Positions 12,601 to 24,543 of a DNA stretch of 64,000 nucleotides are shown here, piece after piece. Under the pieces are notes generated by a model, which was not told the origin of the DNA, did no database searches, and saw nothing but the letters and a program-made list of their open reading frames with translations. Made by a program: the position numbers and the translations under genes. Origin of the DNA: Augochlora pura (taxonomy: Eukaryota > Arthropoda > Insecta > Hymenoptera > Halictidae); assembly GCF_028453695.1 (NCBI RefSeq), contig NC_135782.1, positions 3,658,001-3,722,000 on the forward strand, in the 5' to 3' direction. Numbering within the stretch: position 1 is the stretch's first letter; each line of letters starts with the position of its first letter.

Positions 12601-13560
12601 CCGGGCCGCATTTTCCGCGGTGATTTTGTTGAAATATTAACCGATTTGCATCGGGGCCGTTTGCGCGTTGCGCCACCCTCCGTCCGCACCCCTTCCCTTC
12701 CCTTCCCCCCCTGCTTCCACCCCTCGCCCGGTTTCGCTCGCTATTAAGGCGGAATATAAAATCGGCCGGGCGACCATTATTTGTTTCCCGATTATGAAAA
12801 ATTATGCCTCGTTACCGCGACGGAACGTCCCGCCGGAAACCCCCCGGCACGTTCGCATAATTATTGACCGCCGAATATACGCGGAATTAATGCCTCGTTC
12901 CGCGTCTCGGTGTCATTAGGATTCAAGCCGCGCCGACCGTGCTTCTTTTATTAACACTTTACCCAAACGATGGCCTAGAAATCGACTTTTGCCGCAGACT
13001 GATAGCCTGCGAATCGGTTGTCATGGTAATCAATAATTTTATTAAATGTGTTAAATTGTACCATAGTAAGCTTCAATATTATTATGTAATTTCTTAGATA
13101 TTTTCTCTATATTATTCTCGATTAAGGAAGAGTTCGCGAAAGAATTAATAGAAAAAGTAAATCAAATAAGAAAAATAAATTTTTCAGAAGTTAAAAAAGT
13201 CTATCAAAAACGACTCATATTTCTACTAGATCATAATTACAGAATAATTGTTATATAAATAATCTTAACGTTATTATTCGTTACTAGCCTAAAGGGCACA
13301 GAAATGCGAACGAAAATGACTCGCGCAAGCCAATTATGCTTCGGTATCGTAAAAATGATTGTTTAAAAGCTCGCTTTGGCCCGTGGAAACATTGTCCGCG
13401 GGAATTGGCAAAGGCTTGAATTCGCATTGAAATGGCCCGGTCTCTCGTTTGACCGACGGGGAAACGAATTTACGTCGGGGCCTCCCGCGTAAAAGCGAAC
13501 GCGCGCGCAACTCTGCGGAAAATAGAATGCGAGCGGCTGAAGATTAATTATGAGCCGAAT
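9650..13560. other. No gene seen; mixed patches with short microsatellites
   Basis: CpG-rich patches occur at 9650-10030 and 11100-12960, with AT-rich DNA between. A (GA)n tract lies at about 10443-10475, a CT/TA-rich stretch at 11500-11600, and (CCA)n at about 11878-11895. Around 12952 a TTAACACTTTACCC sequence resembles a MITE end but has no partner. The patch 9720-9990 is unusually non-repetitive with mixed composition and could be a conserved regulatory element. This cannot be tested from one genome. Confidence 0.5.
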
Positions 13561-13565
13561 GACTC

Positions 13566-13589
13566 TATGTATACATGCATGTATACATA
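13566..13589. other. 24-bp perfect palindrome
   Basis: The sequence TATGTATACATG followed by its exact reverse complement CATGTATACATA forms a 24-base perfect palindrome. An ACATATACATATATATAG run adjoins it. It can fold into a cruciform or hairpin with no loop. It may be chance expansion of an ATGTATAC-type microsatellite. Confidence 0.85.
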
Positions 13590-13640
13590 TACATATATAT
13601 AGGTCGTCTCTGGAGGGTTTCCTTAGAAATGCGTCCTCGC

Positions 13641-13643
<3 letters not shown>

Positions 13644-13675
<32 letters not shown>
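13644..13675 (+). repeat. (GA)16 microsatellite
   Basis: An uninterrupted AG/GA dinucleotide array of about 32 bases in a CpG-rich surround. Confidence 0.95.
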
Positions 13676-13678
<3 letters not shown>

Positions 13679-13679
13679 G

Positions 13680-15660
13680 GAACAATCGACGCGCTGGGCC
13701 CTCGACGGTAGACCGCGTTCCGCGATTGTAAATTCGTAAATACGTAATTCCCGGCGAGTGGCCCGGGCTACACACTTCCGTTTCCGTCGTCCATATTCAC
13801 GTCGACGGTCCGCGCATAATGCGCCGCCGCCGCCTTTTAATTTCGGCGACCTGGCTCTCGACAAAGCCTTCTCCTCTCGGCGCGTAACGCGCTCTGGCTT
13901 CGACGACGACGACGTGATCACAGGGGACGTCGCTGACGTTTAATGACGATAACGATTGCGATAACACCTTATTGACCGGCCCCCGGTTCGGCAGGGAACA
14001 CCGGCCGACGACACGCCACGGCGGACCGTCGACGACGACGCCGCGCCGTTAATTTATCCGGCGTTATTATGCGGATTATACGTTATTATGTATTATACAT
14101 AACCTGCGTAAATTGCTTCGCAATAGGGAAACGAAGGAATTTTATATTTAGCAATTTTTATCTGTATGAAAATTCTTCTGTTATTGATTGTGGTATTGTA
14201 GATATTTTATTGCTCGAAATAATACCGAAAGCGGACCCCGGTTTTCCAATTTGTCCGTGAAATTACCATCGTACGGAATCGTCGTCGTCGTCGTCGGCGA
14301 CGGCCTCGCGGTGAAATAATTCCGCCGGGCGACACGCGTGAAAGCGAATCCTTGTTTATGCACGGGTAATTACTTCCGCGGATGGAGCGCGGCGGCCCCC
14401 GTCCCGGCCTCCAGGAAAAGGGTGTAACAATAATGCCGCGTTCTCGCACGGATAATTTATCGCCCTTGCCGGCGACGTCCGCTTGTGCGCGCGCGCGCGC
14501 GCGCCAGAAAAGCAGTAAAGATAACATTGAACGCGGAAAGCGCGGCTGTAAAAGAACGTCGGCCGTGTTATACGGCGGGAGGCTGTAGGCGGAAGGAGCC
14601 GCGGAAAAAATGGTCGCGGGGGCCTGAGGAGATGGGAAGAGGGTGCGAGGATGAGGAAAAAGGGGGTGGCGAGAAGGGGACGAGGAGATTCGTTGGAAAA
14701 ACGACGCGGGGGGGAGGGGAGAGCTCGTTTTCGAGGAGGAGGCCGTGCGAAAATTAATTTTCCGTCGCTCGTAAAACTGCCGTAAACTCGAAATCACGCG
14801 TGCCCAAAATGGCGGGGATCGCGAGCGCGATGGGCCGCCATGTTGGCGCGGCCTACGATCGAATTATCGACGGCCCCGGAAATCGGCGCTACGTGGGGAG
14901 GATCCTTTTTTAATATCTGGCACGTCAGCTGCAGTTTCGCGCGAACTTTCGTTATTTCTTTTTTCTTCCTTTACACGCCCCCGCGTCGCCCCCTTCGCCC
15001 ACCCCGGCCACGCGCCGCTGTTTTCCCGCCTCCTCCGCGCTTCCGCGCGATCCCTATCGGCCGGGAAATTCTAAATTTCTAAAAAGTCTCAATATTTTTT
15101 TCCTTCCTCCCTCTCTATCCCTCTCTCTCTCTCTCTATTTTTCTCTCTCTATCTTTTTATCTATCTGTCTCCCTCTTTTCTCTCTTTTACCGGTATGAAA
15201 TTCCCGCCTGCAGAAAAGGCAACGCGAGAAATTACTTAATAACCCGGTACGTGCCGCGACCAAATCTCCGCGCGGCCGCGGAAATCCGTCGAACGTGGCC
15301 AATTAACGGGGGCGGAGGGGCCGTATACTATAATGATCCGAGACGGCGTGGTCGAACACGGCTACGATATGAATTATGCCGGAGGTATCTCGTCCTGTTT
15401 CTATAACAATATGCGCTCGCGTTGATTCCGCCTCCCAGCCCCCGTTGATTATACCGCTCCGGATTTTATACCTTCGGATGCCCGGAGTCACGTATGCGCC
15501 GATTCGCAAATCCCGTGGCAGACCCGGCCGTATTTGCGACGACGTTGTCTCAAATGTTGTTTTAAATACGGCACGATTTTATCTCGTCGCTGTATGAACC
15601 AGTGATCATCACTTTTTGAAATAACAATATTTGAAACGTTACCTTTAGGAATAAGCTATT
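13680..15660. other. CpG-rich stretch; no gene called
   Basis: This is the longest CpG-rich patch in the window. It includes (GTC)n at about 14280-14298, an alternating GTGC(GC)n run at 14485-14504 that could adopt Z-DNA, and a CT-rich tract at about 15100-15185. Frames of up to 196 codons exist (14207-14797, minus) but overlap frames on the other strand and show only low-complexity arginine/serine/proline-rich sequence, as expected of random GC-rich DNA. Confidence 0.55.
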
Positions 15661-15665
15661 TTATC

Positions 15666-15855
15666 GTACGATTATTCGGAATAATTATTTCATTTTCGGA
15701 TTGTAAGAGATAATTATTTTATTTTACGATTGTATGGAGGTAATTGCTTGATTTTAGAGTTGTATGAAATAATTATTTGATTTCGGAATTAAATGAAATA
15801 ATTATTTGATTTTCGAGTTGTATGAAATAATTATTTGATTTTCCAATTATATGAA
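15666..15855 (+). repeat. 29-bp minisatellite
   Basis: The unit AATAATTATTTGATTTTCGA plus GTTGTATGA recurs at 15768, 15797 and 15826 with few changes. More diverged copies lie upstream to about 15666, making roughly six copies. The period is not a multiple of three and there is no frame. Simple AT-rich sequence continues to about 16010. Confidence 0.85.
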
Positions 15856-16131
15856 GCCGTTTTTGCTGCAGAGAATTATTTCCTCTGGGAAAATTGAAAT
15901 ACAAAAGGACGAGAATAATTGCTTTCACTTTAAATATATTAATAATATTAATAATTATATTGTGTTAATAATTATATTACTATAGTGTTATAATATTATA
16001 ATTTTAACACTCATTATCTATTAAACTAATCAGTCTAACATCTCAAAGAGACATCTCCAACATCTCGGTCCAATGTTTCATTCGGTCCAATTTCGAAAGC
16101 AAATTACGACGTCCGAAAAAGGAGTTAATCG

Positions 16132-16338
16132 TCACTCGCGCAACACGAATAACCCAAACAATACTAACAACGTAATTCCGCAGAGGACAAACAAAGCCGC
16201 GCGAGTCCATTCAATTTGATCGCGCGCATATCTCGACAGCCCCGCCGCCGCCGCCGCTTTTAATTCGCGCAACATTTTCCCCCGGACTTTCGAGCCCCCG
16301 TAGTCCGTTAAGCCGAGTTTCCAATTTAACAGTTTCAT
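16132..16338 (-). CDS. Candidate small single-pass membrane protein, 68 aa
   Basis: This is the most protein-like short frame in the window, with a true ATG and a TGA stop. Residues 1-45 are polar and basic (GGSKVRGKMLRELK near 14-27), then five alanines from a short (GCC)n run, then RYARDQIEWTR. Residues 47-66 form one uninterrupted hydrophobic segment (AALFVLCGITLLVLFGLFVL) followed by Arg-Glu and the stop. A basic amphipathic head with a C-terminal membrane helix is the layout of SERCA-regulating micropeptides (phospholamban in vertebrates; sarcolamban in insects, which is much shorter). The resemblance is topological, not sequence homology. The context around the ATG is weak (no A/G at -3). 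An in-frame stop lies 15 codons upstream, so it could be a one-exon ORF. A chance ORF remains quite possible. Confidence 0.3.
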   Translation of the reverse strand: MKLLNWKLGLTDYGGSKVRGKMLRELKAAAAAGLSRYARDQIEWTRAALFVLCGITLLVLFGLFVLRE

Positions 16339-16845
16339 CCGGCCGCGACGGTTATCGTTGTTTCGGCGCTGGGCCCGTTGTCAAATAATTCATTCGAAAT
16401 TCCTCGGTAATTAAGGCGAGTGCGTTAGGATACCGACGCTGCAACTATATACGCGGCGAACAATCTTATGGTTATTCCATGAGAAGGGACGCGCGCTTGT
16501 TGCGCGTGTTACTAATTCAAAAGAGTTCCGTCTCGTTTATATCGCGCCGTGTCGCAGAACGGATTAACAAGTAAATTGCTGTTTTGTTTTAGAAAGTTCG
16601 TGAAATTTTAACTTTATAAACGTTCCGCTAAGGGCACAAGTTCCCAGGCTAATGCGATAGGAAAGGGACGTAATATGAAACGAAGTTACGAGGGATGGAA
16701 ATACGCCGTGTGTAGACAACGTCGCCGTTCCGCCCTTTGTTCGCGGCCCTTCATTGCGTCTCTTTCAAAGTCTCGGGAAAATCCGGGTCGAACGTCTTTT
16801 CTGCGATATTATTTGTTTGTTGAGGAACGATTGTTTTGTGTCCTC
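16339..16845. other. Mixed sequence, nothing recognised
   Basis: CpG-rich, non-repetitive DNA upstream of the small minus-strand frame. It would hold that frame's promoter if it is real. I see no clear core promoter motif. Confidence 0.4.
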
Positions 16846-16847
16846 CT

Positions 16848-17290
16848 TTAGACGTCTTATGGACGTTTCATAGACGTCTTATGGACGTTTCATAGACGTC
16901 TTATGGACGTTTTATAGACGTCTTTGAGACTTCTTGTGGACGTTTTATGGACGTCTTCGAGACGTCTTAAACGTCTTATGAGCGTTTCAGAAATTGAAAA
17001 TGTCCTTTATTATAGATCAGGATATCTTTTAGATGACTTGGAGACCTTTTCGAATATCCTACGGACGTCTTAAAAACGTCATGTGTTAGAAAATCGAGAC
17101 GTCTTTAGACATCTCGACGACGTCTCAAATTGGAAGTCTTCTTAATGTCTAAAATAAGAAATCTGAACGGTGTCTCAAAATAGAAATCCTATCAACGTCT
17201 AAAATAAGACATCCTAAAGACGTCCTAAAGCCATCTCAAATTGGTCGTCCTTTCAACGTCTAAAACAAGACGTCTAAAAGACGTCTGAAA
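16848..17290. repeat. GACGTC-rich inverted array (copy I)
   Basis: About twelve GACGTC hexamers occur in about 440 bp. The left part (to about 17000) is a 22-bp tandem unit, GACGTCTTATGGACGTTTCA plus TA, in near-perfect repeats at 16861 and 16883. The right part (17090-17290) carries the motif in the opposite sense (AACGTCTAAAATAAGA, CTAAAGACGTCC). The whole is therefore arranged as a foldback around an AT-rich centre. Related sequence lies at 23215-23415 and 50125-50340. Confidence 0.8.
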
Positions 17291-18825
17291 TTAAACAGTC
17301 CCTAACCCTGGAACAAAACATCTTACTAACATCCACTTTAATTCCTACGACGTTCAGACCTAAAACAGCCGTATCTAAGACATTCACCACTGACTCTAAA
17401 ACATCGAATAAATAAACTATCATCGAAAATCATGGCCAAACATGGCGGCCTTAAGGTTGAAGGCGTTGCAGCGCGTCTTCCGCGGGTAACGACGAGCGAA
17501 GCCGCGCAACGTTTTCTCCGCGAATTGTAAACACGCCCTGCTCCGTAAATCGTAAGGGGTAGACCGGTAATGGCACGGCGCGAACGTAAATGGGTCGTCG
17601 GGGGGCAGCGCCGCGGCGCGGCCCGGTTTACAGCGCCGCCGTCAAAACGAGAACTCTCTAACGGGCGAGCGCGATTTTCCGTGGAACGGGAACAAGTGCC
17701 CTGCGGGACGGCCGCCTCGTAAAAGCGGATGTAAAGAGCCGGCGCGGGCCGGCCAGCCCTGAAATGTCACGGGGGGCTCATTGTTCGGTAGCGGCGCGGC
17801 CGGTCCGGACCGGCCATCGCGCCGGAAACGGCCCCGGCCCGAACTTCGACCGCGAAACTTTCGAAATTTCCCGCTGACGCGGACCTCGGTGCTCGCGGCG
17901 CGGACCTCGGACGTTTCTCGCCGGCACGAGTGTCCCGCGAGTTCGCAGTCGCGACGAGTTCTGTCTTCTGGCGAAAATGTTCGCCGGAATGCTGTTTTTA
18001 AATTGTATATGTCGAATTATAAATTTATTGCTCGATGTCTAAGAGAATCAGGGTAACAGCAGAGTAATAGCAGCGAAATCCACAAGCAGAGTGGTCACGA
18101 AGAGAGATAAACGTTATTTAATACAATATCCATAACAATATAAATTTTGAGATTAAATATTAATAAGGGAAGTAAATGCAATATACTTTCGTTAATAAAT
18201 ACAATTTTCCCAAAAATAATTTCGCAGCCATCGAAATTAATATGCAAAGGGTGTCTCGAAATCCATCATCTAAACATCTAATATTGCCCTTGTAAAAATT
18301 ATTACACGTGGAATTTCACCTATAATGAAAGACGAATACCATGTCCAGAGTATTCCTTTTTTAATTATACACATAATTTTTATCGCACCTAATTCCGACG
18401 CGTATAAATATGTATATTGCGAGCAGCAAATTAAATCAAATTAAATCAGAATTTAAACCTATAAAAATGATTTTGGTACGTGATAGAACAATTTTAATAC
18501 TACCTCGCAGTCATCACTGTCGAGGTTGATGTTGTCGGGGACTGTACTAAGGGATCGATAAACGTCTCGCAGTTTTGTCCAAATAGTTCTTACGCGAGTG
18601 CTCCGCGCGCTGCGATGACTTTTCAGTCGCGCGTAAAACAAATCATAAAATCCGTTCTTATATCGGAGTGAACGTAAAATTTACTGTAATATAGTACCGT
18701 GTATATATGTACAGAGATATATAGTTTGGTCATCCGCGCGTGGAATTTAGAGAGGTTCCAGTTGCAGCGAATGCGAGAGTATCAATCCTAGAATAATAAA
18801 ATATAGGTACTTACGAACTTATATA
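17291..18825. other. No gene called
   Basis: A diverged tail of the GACGTC array runs to about 17410, followed by a CpG-rich patch (17430-17990), then AT-rich sequence. A minus-strand frame at about 18484-18670 reads protein-like and ends in GAG followed by GTAGTA, a passable splice donor. However, its first in-frame ATG is missing, and an acceptor-like TTACAG upstream would put a stop codon directly in frame. Confidence 0.45.
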
Positions 18826-18853
18826 TTATATATATTATTTATTATTTATTATT

Positions 18854-18892
<39 letters not shown>
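18826..18892. repeat. ATTT-then-(TA)n microsatellite
   Basis: TTATATATTATA variants and three TTATTTA units pass into about 20 uninterrupted TA pairs ending at about 18890. The run is self-complementary and probably length-variable. Confidence 0.9.
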
Positions 18893-18894
<2 letters not shown>

Positions 18895-21542
18895 CTGGAC
18901 GATGGTGCGACCCATGATTCAGGGATGAAATATATTTCAGCTTCAACGACTTCGCCAACCAATTACTAAAATAAAACTGTCAGATCGGAGACGAATAAAT
19001 CAAACAAAATAAAAATCAAATAAATCAACTAGATAAAATAAATATCGTTCAAAGCCGACGTTACAAAAATAAAAAACAGTTAACAAATTTACAATCGAAC
19101 GACCGATCCGTAAAGCGTTAAGTAACCCTCGGAATTTCGACGCGGAATAATATGAATCGGCGCACGATTATCCATTGGCGTCGAATCACATTTCACGTTC
19201 CAATGAAAAATGCCGGTGCCGCGGAAACGTTTCGCGCCGATCGCTCTCGCCCTTTTTAAACGATCGGCCGCACGCTAGATACTGAACTGTACCACATCGG
19301 CTGCATGCTATAGAGAGCAGAATGCGGCGTGTGGCCTCGGCCGCCGGAATACATTTGAAATTTCGTTTGATGTTAAACAGGTTGACGCTCGGGCGCGGAA
19401 CAAATTTTAAGCAGAATGTAATTCCAGAGTGGGGGAGGTCGATCCGGTTAGCCGGAATCTGCCGCGAGTTATAATATATATCGCCGAAATTTCGCCGCTA
19501 AACGGCCGCGCGAAACGAATACGGCGAGCGGGAGAGGAGAGCGGTGGCGAAGGGGTGAACGAAAAAAAAAAAATCGCCGGTCTCGTTGGTAAAACCGCCA
19601 CGGTAAGCGGGACCGCCGCCGCCGCCGCCGCGCGGGCGTAATTAAAAAAGTGTGCTCGCCTGATAACCGGGGGGGAGAGACCGGCAAAAATTTTTACGAT
19701 CGCGGTGAAACATGCAAATCGAATCTGATAAACTCGTGAAGCCGCGCTGTTGCAGATAAGATTTAATTAATGGCAGCGGAGCGGTCCGATGTCTCACGTT
19801 AGGGAAATTATTCCCGCCGGGGAAAAAATGTTTCGTCGTCGCCCAGCCAACCAACTACAGATTTCCGTTTCAATGTTTTTGCTGCAACGAGTCGATGATA
19901 ATAGATCTTTCAGAGGGAATCGTTCCTCGTGTTTTATTTAAATGCGAACTGATCGTAGGGGTTGCGAAATTAGGGTGGTGGGAATTGTGAGCTTATGGCG
20001 AAGTTGGCCGAGTGAAAATTCTGAAGAATTTTTGGGGAATTTAAGGGTAGGTGGTGTTTACGTTACTTACGGTAACTATATTATTTATATTATATTATTG
20101 ACATTATTTTCAATTTATTCCAGTTGTTAAAAGAGACGTGGCATTTTCCTCGAAATTATCCCTCACAAAATTAACATGGACTATTATATTGTATAAAAAT
20201 TTTCTGTTAATAATATTATAATATTCTTCGACCTATTCTAGTTCAAATATACCTTCCTTAAAAACAGGATCATGTTAATATAAATAAAATATACAAAGCT
20301 GTGTACAGGAAGAAAATCCAATAAGATCAATTACAAAAGCTTAAAGCCATCACTATTTAGCTAGATAAAAATAATAAAAACGATATTAATATTATTACTC
20401 GATCAGTAACAACAATATACTATAATATCATTGGCAATAGAATATCAGCCATAAATTAATACTACCGTGGCACGTCTCGCCCCGTAAAAGATCGTCGAAA
20501 GCCGCGGCGGCGGCGGCGGCGGCGATTATACAAAGCCGTGAAACAGTCGACAATAATATCTGGCAACCGAGCCGGGCCGCGCGGAAATCATAATATTTCA
20601 CGGGGAGATCGGTCTCGGGGAAAACTTGTTCCCAAGGTGTTGGCCGGGCGGACCTGCAGCCAATAACTGGGCGCGCAGCAATAGAGTCCGTGTAACTTCC
20701 GGAAACAACGGCGCGCCCGGCGCACTGTTCAACTTTCTCTGTTTCCTTTGCCGTTCTTACACGTTCACCATCCACCCCCTCTACGGAGAAAAGTTCGAGG
20801 CAAAGTTGGCGGCCCCGCTCACACTTTTCCAGCCGCAAATCCATTCCTCCTCCTCCTCCCCCCCCTGGGGGGTGCGGGCAAAGTTTCTTCGGCGGTGGAC
20901 CAGCTCGGGGTCCGCTCACACCCCTCACCCTCCCTCACCATCCCCCTGGCGAACGGGTGACAACCGGCGAACCAACGCGCAATCCTTGCCACGTTCGCGG
21001 GAAATTATTTACGGTACGTCGGAACAATCTTGCGTCGATAATCTCGACTACGGCCGACAGCCGCGGAATATACGGCGCCGTACGTGTCGCGGAGTCCGGC
21101 TGGACAACGGCCACCCCCGTCAACGTTTATTATTTATTGTTTCAGAAGGTAATTATTCGATGATTAATGCGTTAGGCGTTTGTCGAGGTTTTGTTCTTTA
21201 TTTTTCGTTGATTTATCTGGAATCTTTGCGGTGGGAATTTTATACATTTGGGATAGTTCATTGTTTGTTGTTTTCAAGTGGAAATTGTTAAAGTGGAGTT
21301 TGTTGTAATTTTATTATTTTTATCATACAATAATTACCGTTATATACACAATAAATATATCGTACAATAATTACTATATTGAAAATTCCTATGGGGGATG
21401 AAAATTGTCTGCTCCAAGTACAAGACGCCCACCTTACACAAACCTTCATTTAACGATTTTTATTAGTCGCCTATTAATGCAACAGCGTCTCTAAATTTTC
21501 ATTTACAATACAGTCCACCCACTTCTATCACAAACAAATTAA
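18893..21542. other. No gene seen
   Basis: AT-rich to 19130, CpG-rich at 19130-19920 with (CCG)n at 19614-19632, AT-rich to 20450, CpG-rich at 20450-21130 with (GCG)n at 20503-20524, then AT-rich. The 221-codon frame at 20626-21291 runs from CpG-rich into AT-rich DNA, has no recognised domain, and is opposed by a 166-codon frame on the other strand. I treat it as chance. Confidence 0.5.
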
Positions 21543-21645
21543 ATCTAATAATATAAATCTAATAATATAAATCTGATAATATAAATCTAATAATATAAAT
21601 CTATTAATATAAATCTGATAATATAAATCTAATAATACATATATT
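21543..21645 (+). repeat. 15-bp AT minisatellite
   Basis: Seven tandem copies of AATCTAATAATATAA with T-to-G or A-to-T variants (AATCTGATAATATAA, AATCTATTAATATAA). It lies in an AT-rich valley. Confidence 0.9.
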
Positions 21646-23214
21646 TTCGATAACATTTAGCAGAGCTGGCAGTTACATTTGCCACGGCGATTTAAAGTCC
21701 ATAAAACGAGAGCGCGAGCCGCCGTGGAAATTGTTCGTAAACGGTGAAAAGCTCGTTCGCGAAAAAATTCGGCGAGCCTCGCAAGGAATCCCGCCGTTTA
21801 ACATCTGGATGTCATTTCTGGAAATGTTATCGCGCGCCGTGGGCTCTCTGCCGGGGGCGAGAGAAATTCCGGGAAAAGTTTCGCGATCCCCCTCTCGAAC
21901 CCCTCCACCCCCCTACCCGGTAACCTTCGACGACGTGATTAGTCGCCGTCGCGCGGTGTAATTTATACGGGCACGCGGCCCGGCCGAGAATTCCGAAGAA
22001 CAAAGTTCCCGGACCCTGAAAAATGCTCTACACGAATAGAAATGCCGAATTCGTGTATACAGCGGTGCAGCGTTAATTTGGATATGTAAGAATATAATAA
22101 TAATCGGACAGTGTTTTACGCCGACTGATTTACATTGTTTTTTAACAGGGGTAGGTATTCGTACAAATATTGTACGATTTATTGGTACAATTATTGTTTT
22201 GTATTATTTTTCTATTAATTCCATGATGTATTGTATATAATGCAACAAGTTGGTGTAATAACAATTTTAATAATTGCAGAAGTAATTTTAATGCATTGAA
22301 ATAATGGTTAGAGATTTCTAAGTACTTTTTGCCATTTTATTATTTTCAACTGTATAATTTTTTAACAAATGCCTAGTAATTTTATTTTATTTAGAATAAT
22401 AGACTTTCTTTATGTTGATTAAACAGTTTTGCTATTTTCAATTGCAACTGTTCAATTTTTATTCAATTTTAAGTGACCTGTCAATTTTTCATCAGATTTC
22501 TGAAACCAGTAGTCTATATTAATTTTCATTAATAGTTTCAGCGCACTCAGAATGTTTAATTTAATTTAACAACCTTACTGCATCAAATTACAAGTATTCA
22601 CTTGTCCCACAGAGCCATAAAAACCTAAACAATTTGATCGGCCGCCGGATACGCGCGAATCGGGACCGAAGACGATAACACTACCCCATAGACCTACGGT
22701 GAGCTATACGTCGCCTCTGCTATAGTCTACGTTATGGTCGCAGTCGAACACGCGGTCCGCGGCATCCACAGCCGGCGAGTTAATTCTGTTGCCGAACTTT
22801 TTACAGCGCAGTTACGTCCCGCGAGCGTAACCGTCGGATAAAGTTCTCTCTGCGTGTCATGAATAGCTGAAGAGACGCGCGCGCGCGCTCCCTTGTCGTT
22901 CCGTTCGCCGAGAGAACTCTGTCGAAACGGCACGAGCCCCTTTTACTGTTATCGCTCTCTTTCGCCGGGGCGAAGTCTACGCGTCGGAGGGAGTACAGAC
23001 GGAAATTGCAATTACACGCGATTCAGAGCCAGGCAACCAAAGAAGATTGATATCCGGCCAGAATTCGAAGGCTTCGCGGCCGCCTGCGAGCTGCGTCTCG
23101 CTTCGTTGGCGAGGAAGACGACCGTCGCAGCGGAAGGCTACTAACAATTCTCTAGATTGCAGGGGGATGTCTTGAGCGTCGTAGGAACAGTCTGGGAATG
23201 TCGTAGAAACGTCC
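21646..23214. other. No gene seen
   Basis: CpG-rich patches at 21660-22080 and 22630-23160 are separated by AT-rich, non-repetitive DNA. The second patch contains a GACGCGCGCGCGCGCTC run at about 22873-22889, a potential Z-DNA site. Overlapping short frames have no recognisable content. Confidence 0.5.
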
Positions 23215-23415
23215 AGTGGTGGAAATCGAGAAATCTTTTAGATGTCTTCGAGATGTCTTTAAGACGTTTTTAAGACGTTTTTAAGACGTTCTTTATTCGG
23301 TTTTAGGACAGTCTCTAGACGTTTTTAGGACGTTCTTTAGACCTCTTATTGATGCCCTATGGACATATTTAAGACTTTGAAATGTCCTTGGAACGTCCTA
23401 GGAACGTCCATCCTT
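23215..23415 (+). repeat. AGACGTTTTTA array (copy II of the GACGT family)
   Basis: Tandem AAGACGTTTTTA (12 bp, three copies at about 23260-23290) sits within a wider field of TAGACGTTTTTAGGACGTTCT-like motifs, then GGAACGTCCTAGGAACGTCC. Sequence style and motif match the array at 16848. Both are followed by a C/A-rich tail with AACATCC motifs, so the tail may belong to the same dispersed family. Confidence 0.7.
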
Positions 23416-24284
23416 TAAAGATCGAAAACAAAACATCAATTCCCAGGGCTAAGCTATCCAGACCCAAACTATACATAAACTAAACATCCCTAAAACATCC
23501 ACCATTTATATCGTCATCGAGCAAAAGATCGACCAGCGAATAACGAAACTCGAAACCTGATTTCGCATAAATGAGTTCCGCAAGAGAAGTTCGTCGAAAG
23601 AAAAATCGTGGAAGACGAGGGGACGGAAAAGGGTCGCGGGAGTCGTAGACAACGTTGCCCGAGGACAGGCAGATCGATAAGTCGTAATTTAATTAGGAAC
23701 GACGATACGTCGGTCGGTATTTATTGCCGGGCAACGGCGTTACCAGAATAATTTACAGTAGTACGTGCTTATGCACCAGTAAATTATCAATTAAGCTCAT
23801 AACAAATGGTCCGACCGCGGTCGTTCTACGGGACCGGGTATCCACCTGCCCACGGTATTTTCCCTTCCCCGTGTTCGAAGCCGGCTGTGCGCGCGTACCG
23901 TCGACGGAGGGAGGGGGAGGGGGAGGGAAGGGGGATGAAAACCGGGGGGGGACCGGATATCAACTGCGCGCGACTCGTAATTAATGATCCAATAAAACCT
24001 CGGCCGCTTATCAGGAATCATTTTAATCCTCAATTACGCTAAGAGTCTTTCTCCGTTCGCCGGATATTCTGGGAAACCAGGCGGAGAGGGGGGGGAACAC
24101 GCATACATACATACGTACGTACATAGGATCAATCCGGTATTCACTTGCCGGGGCTATTTGCAGCCGTATCACGACCCTCTATATCAATCGATGTTTGTCG
24201 AACGACATCCAATCGTATTTAAAGGCGGCGATGCGCCACCGGGACGGCACAGGCGCAGCGACGCGATCGATAACGCGCCGATCT
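23416..24284. other. No gene seen
   Basis: A CpG-rich patch with a G-rich run at about 23906-23950 and a CATACATACATACGTACGTACATA microsatellite-like stretch at about 24100-24125. No supported frame. Confidence 0.5.
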
Positions 24285-24543
24285 TCGAAAATCGAGCCGT
24301 CGAATGTATCGAAAAATCGACGGTCGAAAGTCTCGAAAATCGAGCCTTCGAGGGCTTGAAAATCGACGGTTGAAAGTATCGAAAATTGAGCCATCGAGAG
24401 TCTCGAAAATTGAGCGTTTGAATGGTTAAAAAATCGACGTTCGAATGTCTCGAAAATCAAGCTTTTGAGGGTCTCGAAAATCAAGCCATCAATTGTCTCG
24501 GAAATCGAGTCATCAATTGTCTCGAAAATCGAGCCTTCGAAAA
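24285..24543 (-). repeat. 24-bp minisatellite that keeps an open frame
   Basis: About eleven tandem copies of TCGAAAATCGAGCCTTCGAG plus GGTC, 24 bp each, with scattered substitutions. Because 24 is a multiple of three, the minus strand is open for 130 codons (24179-24571) and reads as an 8-residue repeat with IFET at its core. The substitutions look random with respect to codon position (for example IFET, FFNH, QFSR), so I favour a non-coding minisatellite. Confidence 0.8.

Noticed and set aside
14207..14797. 196-codon minus frame
   Set aside because: Opposed by plus-strand frames over the same bases. Composition is arginine/serine/proline-rich from GC-rich sequence, and it contains (GTC)n and (GC)n runs.
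18459..18670. Protein-like minus frame ending at a GAG|GTAGTA donor
   Set aside because: It lacks an in-frame ATG, and the only acceptor-like site upstream puts a stop codon directly in frame.
20626..21291. 221-codon plus frame
   Set aside because: It crosses from CpG-rich into AT-rich DNA with a marked change in residue use, has no recognisable domain and is opposed by a 166-codon minus frame.
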